From Spirosoma profusum (GTDB lineage Bacteria > Bacteroidota > Bacteroidia > Cytophagales > Spirosomataceae), in contig NZ_JACWZY010000017.1 in assembly GCF_014699005.1 (NCBI RefSeq), positions 108,761 to 172,760 on the forward strand: a stretch of 64,000 bases of DNA, written 5' to 3'. The notes under the pieces are model-generated. The model did no database searches and was not told the DNA's origin. It was given only the letters and a program-made list of their open reading frames with translations. Numbering within the stretch: the first letter of the stretch is position 1; each line of letters starts with the position of its first letter. Shown here piece after piece: positions 36,983 through 44,738 of this stretch. Made by a program: the position numbers and the translations under genes.

Positions 36983-37990
36983 TTAACTATATAAACGCTT
37001 GATTACCTCTTGCTGGGTGCGAACGAAATGCTGGCGTTCGGCGGGTTGGCCGAGTAACGTATCAGGCGGGTAGCTGCTGTGTTTGGCGTAACTATCGGCG
37101 TAGAGTTCGAATCGCTGACGGGCCAGTAAATTGCCCACGGCAGGCCGTTGCCGGAATTCCCGCAACGCGGCCAAATCAATATCGGCATTAGCGACCAGAC
37201 TTTCGCCATAGCCCGCTTCGGCCAGTACTAATCCCTTGGGGTCGATGATTTTAGAACCGCCGTCGGCCGTTCCCATTGGTACAACTCCGCCCGATATGCC
37301 ACCCGAATTAGCCGACACTACGTAGGCCATATTTTCGATGGCGCGGGCCTGCTTGGCTATCTTTTGAGGAGTCATAAGCGGGCTTCCAATCTCGGAGGTT
37401 GAATGAATCAACACCTCAGCCCCCCGCATGGCGAGGCATCGCGCCACTTCGGGATAGAGTATTTCTTCCGATGCCAGGCACGCCAGATTACCAATGTTTG
37501 TTTTCGTGACCGGAAACAGCGAATCGTAGCCGTAGGCATCAAGATATAACTCCCAAACATCGTGGGGCGTGGGCATATACATAGCATTCAACCGCCGGTA
37601 ACGTAGCAATACGTCGCCGGAGGGCCCCATGATGAAGCTGGTCTGGAAGTAGAGTTCAGGGAAAAATGCGTCCTGTTCATACACATTTCCCGAAAAATAA
37701 ATCTGCTGACGCTGTACCATCGCACTCATGGCTTCATACAATCGCCCATCAATTTCGAGGGCGGCTTTTTCGCGCCACTGGTCGATGGATTCGGTAGCGG
37801 GCGGACCGCTCAGAAAATGTTCGGGGGTGACAACCAGCAGTGTTTCGCGTCCTAAAAAGCCAATAGAGGCAGCAATCTGCGCTTCAATACGTTCGATGGT
37901 CTGGAGCATCTGCGTTTCGGCTTCCTCGCGAGAACGGCAGGCATGAACGGTCTGACAGGTTAATTGAAGTGCAAGCGCTTTATACGACAT
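36983..37990 (-). CDS. Nitrilase-superfamily (carbon-nitrogen hydrolase) protein with unusual active-site region
   Basis: 335 residues of the nitrilase fold. The Glu of the E-K-C triad is clear (T-P-E-H-F, E57). Where most members have Y-R-K this reads Y-R-R (131-133), so the usual Lys position is Arg. The nucleophile region reads A-C-L-A-S-E-E-I-L-Y-P-E: Cys171 lies three residues farther from P-E than in most relatives, and Ser174 stands at the aligned Cys position. It may be a subfamily with its own geometry, or an inactive or altered enzyme. Its substrate is unknown. Confidence 0.85.
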   Translation of the reverse strand: MSYKALALQLTCQTVHACRSREEAETQMLQTIERIEAQIAASIGFLGRETLLVVTPEHFLSGPPATESIDQWREKAALEIDGRLYEAMSAMVQRQQIYFSGNVYEQDAFFPELYFQTSFIMGPSGDVLLRYRRLNAMYMPTPHDVWELYLDAYGYDSLFPVTKTNIGNLACLASEEILYPEVARCLAMRGAEVLIHSTSEIGSPLMTPQKIAKQARAIENMAYVVSANSGGISGGVVPMGTADGGSKIIDPKGLVLAEAGYGESLVANADIDLAALREFRQRPAVGNLLARQRFELYADSYAKHSSYPPDTLLGQPAERQHFVRTQQEVIKRLYS

Positions 37991-38172
37991 AGGTTAAGTA
38001 GAGTCAGGTTGGGTCGCCAAAATAATAGGTTTGGGCGAAATAATCGCTACTGGCCCTTTTTTCGGAGAAGTTGAAACAAATCGATAGAGTAGAATGGTTA
38101 AGCTATTGATTGATAAACCATTCCTACTAATTGCCTGATAGAAAGGCATTGATTCCTGTCAAACATACTACC

Positions 38173-38892
38173 ATGACTGTTGATGTACTGGCCATTGCCG
38201 CCCATCCCGATGATATTGAAATGACCTGTGCGGGCACCATTCTTTCGCTCATTGCACAGGGGAAAACTGTAGCGGGCGTCGACCTCACCCGTGGTGAACT
38301 CGGCACGCGCGGTACGCCTGAGATTCGGGCACAGGAAGCCGCCGAAGGTGCCCGAATCATGCAGTTATCGGCCCGCGAAAATTTGGGGTTTAGGGACGGT
38401 TTTTTCAAGAATGATGAAGAGCATCAGATGGCGCTTATCCCGATTATCCGGCACTACCGCCCTCAGATTATCCTGACTAACACCGTCGACGACCGCCACC
38501 CCGATCACGGCCGAGCTGCCGAACTGGTCGTGCAGGCCTGTTTTTACGCGGGTCTCCGGCAAATAAAAACGGTGAGTAAAGATGGTCAGCCGCAGGAAGC
38601 GCATCGGCCCATTTTCATCTACCATTTTATTCAGGACCGCTCACTGAAACCTGATTTCGTAGTTGACGTAACGCCTTACTGGGATCAGAAACTGGAAGCC
38701 ATCAAAGCCTACCAGAGTCAGTTTTTTAACCCCAATAGTTCAGAGCCACAAAGCTACATTTCGGGCGAGCCGTTTATGAAGTTTCTGGAATCGCGCACCC
38801 GCGAACACGGCCATATGATTGGGGCTGAATTTGGGGAAGGGTTCATCACCAAACGCATGTTGGGCGTGAACGATTTGTTTGCATTGCGATAG
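38173..38892 (+). CDS. bshB1: Bacillithiol biosynthesis deacetylase BshB1 (PIG-L/LmbE fold)
   Basis: 239 residues from the ATG at 38173; the frame opens at 38131. The PIG-L metal-site motif A-H-P-D-D-I-E (about 10-16) and the later H-P-D-H (about 112-115) are intact. The T-R-G-E-L-G-T-R-G segment marks the BshB1 group. It removes the acetyl group from N-acetylglucosaminyl-malate to form the glucosaminyl-malate precursor of bacillithiol. The other bsh genes are elsewhere. Followed by a hairpin. Confidence 0.92.
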   Translation: MTVDVLAIAAHPDDIEMTCAGTILSLIAQGKTVAGVDLTRGELGTRGTPEIRAQEAAEGARIMQLSARENLGFRDGFFKNDEEHQMALIPIIRHYRPQIILTNTVDDRHPDHGRAAELVVQACFYAGLRQIKTVSKDGQPQEAHRPIFIYHFIQDRSLKPDFVVDVTPYWDQKLEAIKAYQSQFFNPNSSEPQSYISGEPFMKFLESRTREHGHMIGAEFGEGFITKRMLGVNDLFALR

Positions 38893-38896
38893 GGTT

Positions 38897-38969
38897 TTTC
38901 GTCACAGAGATACACTGAGGATTATTCTTTGTGTATCTCCGTGCGGCCTGGAGCATCTCTGTGACGAAA
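38897..38969. repeat. CACAGAGAT-type hairpin after bshB1
   Basis: TTTCGTCACAGAGAT (38897-38911) pairs perfectly with 38955-38969, with a further imperfect TACACTGAGG/CTCCGTG inner region. Words of this kind are recurrent between bacterial genes. It begins 4 bases after the stop. Confidence 0.75.
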
Positions 38970-39054
38970 CCAATATTTTCAATAAATTATACCATTTTAT
39001 ATAGCTTGTAAAGCCATTTTGCCTTCTAACTAGTTATGGGTAAAGAAACCACTC

Positions 39055-40146
39055 ATGTCTATGATGAAGTATGGCAGGTATTTGATTCCGGCTTCCCTTA
39101 CGCTTCTCTTTGCTGCCCTAACTGTATACACCCATTTCGGTTACTTTTTCGGCATTTTGCTGCTGGCAAATCTGTTCGCTAATCCATTGTTGGGCGAGTT
39201 CACCAATGAAGAGATACACACCGAACTTACCTATTTTCAGGACAATTCAGCCGTCCGAACCATTAAAATCGGCAGTGGATTATTATTTCTGGCGTTTCTG
39301 ATCTGGGGAATTCACTACGTCAATAACACCTCCCTATCAACGGGTACACTTATAGGTTTTTCGCTGAGTGTTGGCTTGATAACCGGCTGTTTTTTGGTAA
39401 CATTAGCGCACGATTTATTACACGGACGTAGCACTTTTGAGCATGGGCTGGCCAATGCGCTGTTCGTCGCGGCTGGAATTCCCCACTTTACCAACGATCA
39501 TATTACGGGACATCACCGATTGATGGGCTTACCGGAAGACAAAACAACCGCACAGTATGGCGATAGTTTTTATACGTATTTCGGTAAATCATTCTGGTCA
39601 CGAATTCAGCACAGCTACTTTTCGACCTATGCCCTGCCCGAAAAACTTCGCAACCGGCTAAACCGTGAGAACTGGTTGCTGGCGCTTTGTTTGCTCATGT
39701 GTTACGTAGCAATTGGCGTTTGGGCGAGCCATCCGATACGTAGCATGGCTTTTTTTGCCATACAGGGTTTTATGGCCAATGTGCTTTATGAACTGATCAA
39801 TTACATTCAGCATTATGGATTGAAACGGCACCGGCTCGATGGTCGTTATGAAGCCGTTACGTTACAGCATTCGTGGAATTGCTACTACAAGTATTCAAAC
39901 TATCTGCTGTTTCTACTTCCACTTCATTCAGTTCACCACGTTTCGCATCATTACTTGCATCGACCTGGTCAAAACCTGATGGGGCCACGAATGCCTTTTG
40001 TGTATTTCGTGATGGTTGCGATGGCTCTTGTGCCGCCCATCTGGTTTCGGGTTATGAATCCGTTGGTACGTCGGCACCAAGTCAGACCGGAGCCGGTTGG
40101 GGTATTATTGACCGTTAGTTTAGTCACTACGTTCATCCTGCCATGA
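39055..40146 (+). CDS. AlkB-like integral membrane hydroxylase, copy 1
   Basis: 363 residues of the AlkB/fatty-acid-desaturase-related family. Histidine clusters in the AlkB order: H-D-L-L-H (119-123), D-H-I-T-G-H-H-R (148-155), the Q-H-Y-G-L motif (252-256), Q-H-S-W-N (271-275) and H-S-V-H-H-V-S-H-H (291-299). Several membrane helices lie between (about 10-45, 72-90, 97-118, 207-225, 232-248, 280-290). Family knowledge: diiron alkane or fatty-acid hydroxylases of this type need rubredoxin; none is encoded here. The stop overlaps the start of the next gene as ATGA, so the two are coupled. A mirrored paralog pair is at 41826-42890. Confidence 0.85.
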   Translation: MSMMKYGRYLIPASLTLLFAALTVYTHFGYFFGILLLANLFANPLLGEFTNEEIHTELTYFQDNSAVRTIKIGSGLLFLAFLIWGIHYVNNTSLSTGTLIGFSLSVGLITGCFLVTLAHDLLHGRSTFEHGLANALFVAAGIPHFTNDHITGHHRLMGLPEDKTTAQYGDSFYTYFGKSFWSRIQHSYFSTYALPEKLRNRLNRENWLLALCLLMCYVAIGVWASHPIRSMAFFAIQGFMANVLYELINYIQHYGLKRHRLDGRYEAVTLQHSWNCYYKYSNYLLFLLPLHSVHHVSHHYLHRPGQNLMGPRMPFVYFVMVAMALVPPIWFRVMNPLVRRHQVRPEPVGVLLTVSLVTTFILP

Positions 40147-40730
40147 AAAACGGTGTTCTCGCCCTTCTGCTTATTTGTCTGTGTTTGACCGTGCCCAACG
40201 TATCAACTCAGGCGCAGGGCAACGTTGGGCTGCGGTTCGTATTTGGTACGCTCCACCCCAAAGGCAACAAAATGGCCTTTTTGATGCCGTTACGTCTGGA
40301 CGATAATGCTACGTTCGTACTCAATTGGGGTTTCATCGGCTCCTATCAATATTATTTCCACAAAAAACGCTGGTCGGTGAAAGTGGCGCAGGGTATGTAT
40401 TCCGACTGCGCCAAGCTCTTTGCCGGCCATACGCATCTGGGCCTGCGGGTCAATCTGCTGCGTTCGGAAAGGCATTATCTGGAATTCGGCTTTGGGCCGA
40501 CATTCGTATATCGGGAAACCTGGTACCGTTTTCCCGACTACCATCAGGAAACGGGTTTGCTGAAAAACACGAATCGGTGGCAGTGGAATTTTGTCTGGTA
40601 CGGGGGCGAAATCGAATACGATTACAAACTCAATCCAAAACTCGACCTGACGGTAAATGCCATCCCCGGCTACCCCGATTTCATAACGTTCGGGCTGGGT
40701 CTACGTTATTGGCCTAAGGGGCATCCGTGA
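40143..40730 (+). CDS. Outer-membrane beta-barrel-type protein coupled to AlkB-like copy 1
   Basis: 195 residues with a signal peptide (A-L-L-L-I-C-L-C-L-T-V, ending near STQAQ). The rest is made of alternating polar/aromatic strands (for example L-N-W-G-F-I-G-S-Y-Q-Y-Y-F) ending in G-L-G-L-R-Y-W, like an eight-stranded barrel. Family not recognised. It overlaps the hydroxylase gene by ATGA. By analogy with the mirrored pair, where the partner resembles PagL, it may act on outer-membrane lipid; this is inference only. Confidence 0.7.
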   Translation: MKNGVLALLLICLCLTVPNVSTQAQGNVGLRFVFGTLHPKGNKMAFLMPLRLDDNATFVLNWGFIGSYQYYFHKKRWSVKVAQGMYSDCAKLFAGHTHLGLRVNLLRSERHYLEFGFGPTFVYRETWYRFPDYHQETGLLKNTNRWQWNFVWYGGEIEYDYKLNPKLDLTVNAIPGYPDFITFGLGLRYWPKGHP

Positions 40731-40733
40731 GTC

Positions 40734-40764
40734 AGGCCCCGACAGGCTCTGGCTGTCGGGGCCT
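40734..40764. repeat. Dispersed GGCCCCGACA hairpin, copy B
   Basis: Arms AGGCCCCGACAG and complement (12 bases perfect) with loop GCTCTGG. It differs from copy A at 28900-28930 at a single base. It lies between the two convergent module ends, 3 bases after a stop and 6 before the other. Confidence 0.85.
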
Positions 40765-40770
40765 ACTATT

Positions 40771-41826
40771 TCAAAACACATACCCAGCACTCACTTCTAT
40801 AAACGCAGCACGTAGGCCGTGCGCTTTCAGTGCAGTGCCAAAATTCAGGCGGTCGGGGATGTTGTTACGTAGCCGAAATGGATACCAGGCGATGCCAACT
40901 TTTTCATAAATTCGACTTCCTTCTACGGGTCGATTCAGGTAAGCGCCAAGCTGATACCGGATAGCCAGATGCCCAAACAACACCTCCTCCCCCACTTTTA
41001 CGCCAAGTTGATAGACATCATCGGGATGATAACCAATTTCAAGGCCAGCCGAAGCTCTGAACCGAACGTCGTGTTCAAAAAGAATTCCTCCTTCCAACTG
41101 TGGCAGAACAGCCAGACGACTTGAATCAGCCGATTGAAAAATACCAAACGCCGTACATGCATAACCACGCCAATTGTGCCGCCGACGTAGCACAGACTCC
41201 CGCAGAACCTCAACCCACTGACCGGGAACGTAGCGCAGACCGGCATAAGCCGTAATCGTATTTAGACCGCTGTTTGGCTGACGAAGATTTCCATTTGAGG
41301 CATGATTCAGTTCGACACCTACTTTTAAATCAAGTTGGGACGTAGCATGTACCAGCAGGCCGAGATTTAGAAGCGAAACAGCGTTTAATCGAGTGCTAAT
41401 CAATTGATTGTTTGGATTGGCCGCTACGTCGTATTGCCGCGTAAAATAAGCTAGACCAGTACCGTGTTTCAGTTGTAACGTAGCAACTCTGGAGCGCCAG
41501 AGACTAAACGCCAGAAACGGCACCAGCGCCACATCACTCCCATACATCGACGTATTACCAAGATTGCGCCAACGTAGCGTAAGCCCCATTTCAGGAAAAC
41601 CATGCGCCCGCTGCCAGAACTGCTTACCGGTTGTTTGTCGGCTCACGGTCAGTTCGGTACCCCACACGGCTTTCGTGTCAACTTGTGGCTCTCGTTGCCG
41701 CGAGGTTAAACCGCCAATGTGTCCATAAGCTTCCCAAATTAATCGTTGCTGCGCCAGAACGGAACCGGAAATCAGCCACGGAATCAGCCAACCTATCTTT
41801 ACAAAGGCAGTGCGTAGTGTTGGCAT
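40771..41826 (-). CDS. PagL-like (acyloxyacyl hydrolase/lipid A deacylase family) outer-membrane protein
   Basis: 351 residues from the ATG at 41826, with a TTG one codon earlier. A signal peptide ends near VLAQQ. The core motif N-H-A-S-N-G (His175, Ser177) followed by P-N-S-G-L-N is the catalytic region of PagL-type lipid A 3-O-deacylases. The barrel-like strands around it fit. It is longer than classic PagL (about 170 residues) but typical of Bacteroidota relatives. It starts inside the stop of the AlkB-like gene (TGATG), so the pair is translationally coupled. Confidence 0.82.
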   Translation of the reverse strand: MPTLRTAFVKIGWLIPWLISGSVLAQQRLIWEAYGHIGGLTSRQREPQVDTKAVWGTELTVSRQTTGKQFWQRAHGFPEMGLTLRWRNLGNTSMYGSDVALVPFLAFSLWRSRVATLQLKHGTGLAYFTRQYDVAANPNNQLISTRLNAVSLLNLGLLVHATSQLDLKVGVELNHASNGNLRQPNSGLNTITAYAGLRYVPGQWVEVLRESVLRRRHNWRGYACTAFGIFQSADSSRLAVLPQLEGGILFEHDVRFRASAGLEIGYHPDDVYQLGVKVGEEVLFGHLAIRYQLGAYLNRPVEGSRIYEKVGIAWYPFRLRNNIPDRLNFGTALKAHGLRAAFIEVSAGYVF

Positions 41827-42890
41827 CAAGAGACAATTGGCTGCAAATCCCGACTCAGACGCAAATCGGGTTTATTCATAAGCGCCAACCATCGAGCAGG
41901 TTGGTAAGCTAACAGCATCATTTTGGCGAATGGTAGCGGCATACGGGGCCCGGCAAAGTTCGTTATCGAATCCAGATTTTGGTCATGTACATGGTGAATG
42001 GAATGTACTGGCATCATGAAATACAGGTACGTATCGAGCCGGTAAAAACTGTTCCAGGCATGCTGTAACTGAACGGCTTCAAACCGCTCGCCTGTTTTGA
42101 TACGTTGAAGACCATAGTGCTGAATGTACGTAATGGATTCGTAGATAAGTACCACAAAAACAAACTGCGCCAATACCCAGCCAACTACCCAAATTCCTGC
42201 CCAGTTCGCCAGTGCCAGATACGTGACACAACTCACCAATTTTAACGTAGTAGCCTGAACCATACGGTTCCCAATCGAATCTGGAAATACGGTTGCTACG
42301 TCGGAAATCAGCCGAAACCGATGAGGTATCGAACGGGCAAAATAGCGGTAAATAGGCTCACCTAATCGGGGGGTAGCGGGGTCCTTCGGTGTACCAACGT
42401 AGCGGTGGTGAATGAAGATGTGGTCGGCTTCGAGGTAGAAAAAACCGTTCTGAATCAGCAATATCGTCGCTAGCCAGCGGGCCAATCGGGTTGGCGCGTG
42501 CATGAGGTCGTGGGCGAGCGGCATAGCGAAATTACTGTTCAGGATAATCATCCCGTACGTAAAGACGGCCCAATGCCAGACCGATAGCGCGTGTGTCGTT
42601 AAGAAGTAAAACGCCCACAGGTTCAGGCTAACGAAAAAAACGCCATATACCGTTTTCACCCGGTCCATCAATAGGCTATGATGAAAAAAGTGGTATTCGT
42701 CAAGCAGTTGCCCGATGCTGAATTCGCCCAATGGTCGGGTTAGCGTGCCAATTCCCCAGAGCAGTATAGGTGCCAGCCAAACCCAGTTGCCAGCGGCTGT
42801 GCTTATAAACAAGCCGCTGAATAACAACGGTAGTCCATATGGCAACGCCCTGCTGATAGTATATTGGCGGGTTGTTTGTGACCAATCCAT
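41826..42890 (-). CDS. AlkB-like integral membrane hydroxylase, copy 2
   Basis: 354 residues from the ATG at 42890 (the frame starts with TTG at 42905). Same histidine clusters as copy 1: H-D-L-M-H, D-H-I-F-I-H-H-R, Q-H-Y-G-L, Q-H-A-W-N and H-S-I-H-H, with membrane helices between. It is clearly a paralog of the gene at 39055, with substantial divergence over most of its length. It is upstream of, and coupled with, a PagL-like gene. A diiron hydroxylase of a lipid-linked acyl chain is a plausible role, not shown. Confidence 0.85.
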   Translation of the reverse strand: MDWSQTTRQYTISRALPYGLPLLFSGLFISTAAGNWVWLAPILLWGIGTLTRPLGEFSIGQLLDEYHFFHHSLLMDRVKTVYGVFFVSLNLWAFYFLTTHALSVWHWAVFTYGMIILNSNFAMPLAHDLMHAPTRLARWLATILLIQNGFFYLEADHIFIHHRYVGTPKDPATPRLGEPIYRYFARSIPHRFRLISDVATVFPDSIGNRMVQATTLKLVSCVTYLALANWAGIWVVGWVLAQFVFVVLIYESITYIQHYGLQRIKTGERFEAVQLQHAWNSFYRLDTYLYFMMPVHSIHHVHDQNLDSITNFAGPRMPLPFAKMMLLAYQPARWLALMNKPDLRLSRDLQPIVS

Positions 42891-42999
42891 GTTTCTTTTG
42901 AGCAATTCCGATCCCTAACGTAGCGAGGAATTAGTAGAATAACTCAAAAGTAAACGGTTTGATAAAAAAAGATGTAGCACGGGGTTGGCACTACGTCTA

Positions 43000-43032
43000 T
43001 TTTGTCATGCTCCCTTGGTCAGCATGACAAAA
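43000..43032 (-). terminator. GTCATGCT-type hairpin after the WG-repeat gene
   Basis: TTTTGTCATGCT (43000-43011) pairs perfectly with 43021-43032 around a 9-base loop, 12 bases after the stop on the minus strand. Similar outer words occur at 26882 and 57679. Confidence 0.78.
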
Positions 43033-43044
43033 CCGTTATAAACG

Positions 43045-44412
43045 CTACTCAGCCTGCCAGGCTATTTTGCCCTCACGGTTCAGGTATACCATCTTTAATT
43101 CGCCCATTACCCGCCCTTTCTCCATACGAGCCAGACCATTTTTAAAGAGCGTAACGGTTGCGTACTCCGTCGGAATAACCTCACGTCCAGTTTTATCGAT
43201 AAAACCCCAGCGATGGTCTTTGCTTTCAACACCCGCCAGTCCTTCCTGAAACATGCCGACAAATAGGTAGGGCAAAACGCCGGAAACGGATTTTCCACTC
43301 AAATCGATTAATTGCCAGCCTTTACCATCGCTACGTTTCACCGCAGCTACACCTTCCGAAAAACGCATGCCCAATTCATACTGAGCCGGAATTACCCACT
43401 CGCCTTTGCGGTTGATGTAGCCATATTTGGAAGAACCTTTCGGCCGCACTTGAGCCAGCCCTTCTGAAAATGCCTCTACATAGTCAAATTTAGGATCGAA
43501 GGCGAACGAGCCCGTTTTATCGACATAACCCGCTGGTCCATCTTCGACGGTGGTATATACGGCCGCCAATCCTTCGGAAAATTCTGAAACCCAGCTGGCG
43601 CGCTCAAATTTGGGCTGAACAACCCATTCGCCAGCCAGGTTGATAAATCCATTTCGGCCATTCATTTTGGCTACGGCCCGGCTTTCGGAAAAATCGGAGG
43701 CTTCTTCAAAACGCGGAGGTATTGCCATACGACCCAGTCTGTCGATAAAACCGGTTTTCCCATCGATTTCGATACGTCCCATGTTCTCCGAAAACGGATG
43801 CGCTTTGTCGAACTGGCATGGAATCACTACGTTGCCTAACTGGTCGATGTAGCCGTCTTTCCAGATGGTTGTTTCGCCTTTGACAGACACTATCGTAACC
43901 ACAGCCAGCCCTTCGCTGAAATCGTCGGCCCGGTCGAACTGGGGCTGGATGACAAGTTGAGCTTTGTTATTGATGTAACCCCATTTTTCCCCGATTCGAA
44001 CCGGATATAATTCGTCAGGAAGGCCGTTCATTGCGTCGGAAGCCAATTCCGGTTCCGACGGCGTAAAGAAACCATCTTTTATCATGTAGGGAAGTGCCAT
44101 GGCTACACCCAGGCCCATCATGATCCAGAAACCAAACACAACCAGGCGAGGCTGGCGAGCTATAAACTGTACCATCGGTACGTTACCATTCCCGATCTTA
44201 TGCTGCGCCGACAGATAATTCTGTAGCACAATCGGGACCATCGCCATCACCATCACCAGAAACAAACCGAAAACGACGTAAGGGCCTGCTTTTCGCCAGG
44301 ATGGATTATCTACGCCATTTGGAATCAATACGTTGCCAATTATTCCCAGCAGAATAAACACCAGCACGACACCAATCGCCAGCCAGTAATAGGGTTTAAG
44401 ATTGAGTTGCAT
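43045..44412 (-). CDS. WG-repeat protein with N-terminal membrane region
   Basis: 455 residues from ATG 44412; the frame extends to 44526. Three hydrophobic helices (about 7-27, 44-66, 92-112) are followed by a repeat array of WG (W-G-Y-I/F-I) units: K-W-G-Y-I-N-N-K-A-Q-L-V-I-Q-P-Q-F-D, with about ten recurrences of the consensus (G-x-I-N/D-x-x-G-x-x-V/I-I-P-x-x-Y/F-D) to the end. WG arrays form beta-propeller-like or solenoid binding surfaces. The partner is unknown. Confidence 0.88.
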   Translation of the reverse strand: MQLNLKPYYWLAIGVVLVFILLGIIGNVLIPNGVDNPSWRKAGPYVVFGLFLVMVMAMVPIVLQNYLSAQHKIGNGNVPMVQFIARQPRLVVFGFWIMMGLGVAMALPYMIKDGFFTPSEPELASDAMNGLPDELYPVRIGEKWGYINNKAQLVIQPQFDRADDFSEGLAVVTIVSVKGETTIWKDGYIDQLGNVVIPCQFDKAHPFSENMGRIEIDGKTGFIDRLGRMAIPPRFEEASDFSESRAVAKMNGRNGFINLAGEWVVQPKFERASWVSEFSEGLAAVYTTVEDGPAGYVDKTGSFAFDPKFDYVEAFSEGLAQVRPKGSSKYGYINRKGEWVIPAQYELGMRFSEGVAAVKRSDGKGWQLIDLSGKSVSGVLPYLFVGMFQEGLAGVESKDHRWGFIDKTGREVIPTEYATVTLFKNGLARMEKGRVMGELKMVYLNREGKIAWQAE

Positions 44413-44738
44413 TGAGTCGACTGTTAAAAATTGCAGGTGTATAAGAAGGCATTTACCCGCGACCAATGACATACGGTCCAGGTAACCACAAGCCACGCGA
44501 GGTTGGGCCAATCCAGGCCGGACCAATCCAGGCCGGGCATTAGCAGATACGTATCACGTTTGGCTGCTTTCGTTGATTTCATGAGGTTTTCAGGAAGGAT
44601 ATATTCGAGAACGTCACAAAAATAGAGGGGCAGACCAGGGGCTAACAGCCCAAACTAATAACAGGTCGGTTTGACTAAATAAACGGCGTTTTCCGGCTAT
44701 TACGTGGTACGTGTCTGGGCCAGACTCCAGCTACATGG
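44413..44738. other. Intergenic region with a small tandem duplication
   Basis: 326 bases between two minus-strand genes. The 14-base word CCAATCCAGGCCGG is present twice in tandem near 44510-44540. Otherwise nothing is evident; it should hold the promoter of the WG-repeat gene. Confidence 0.5.
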
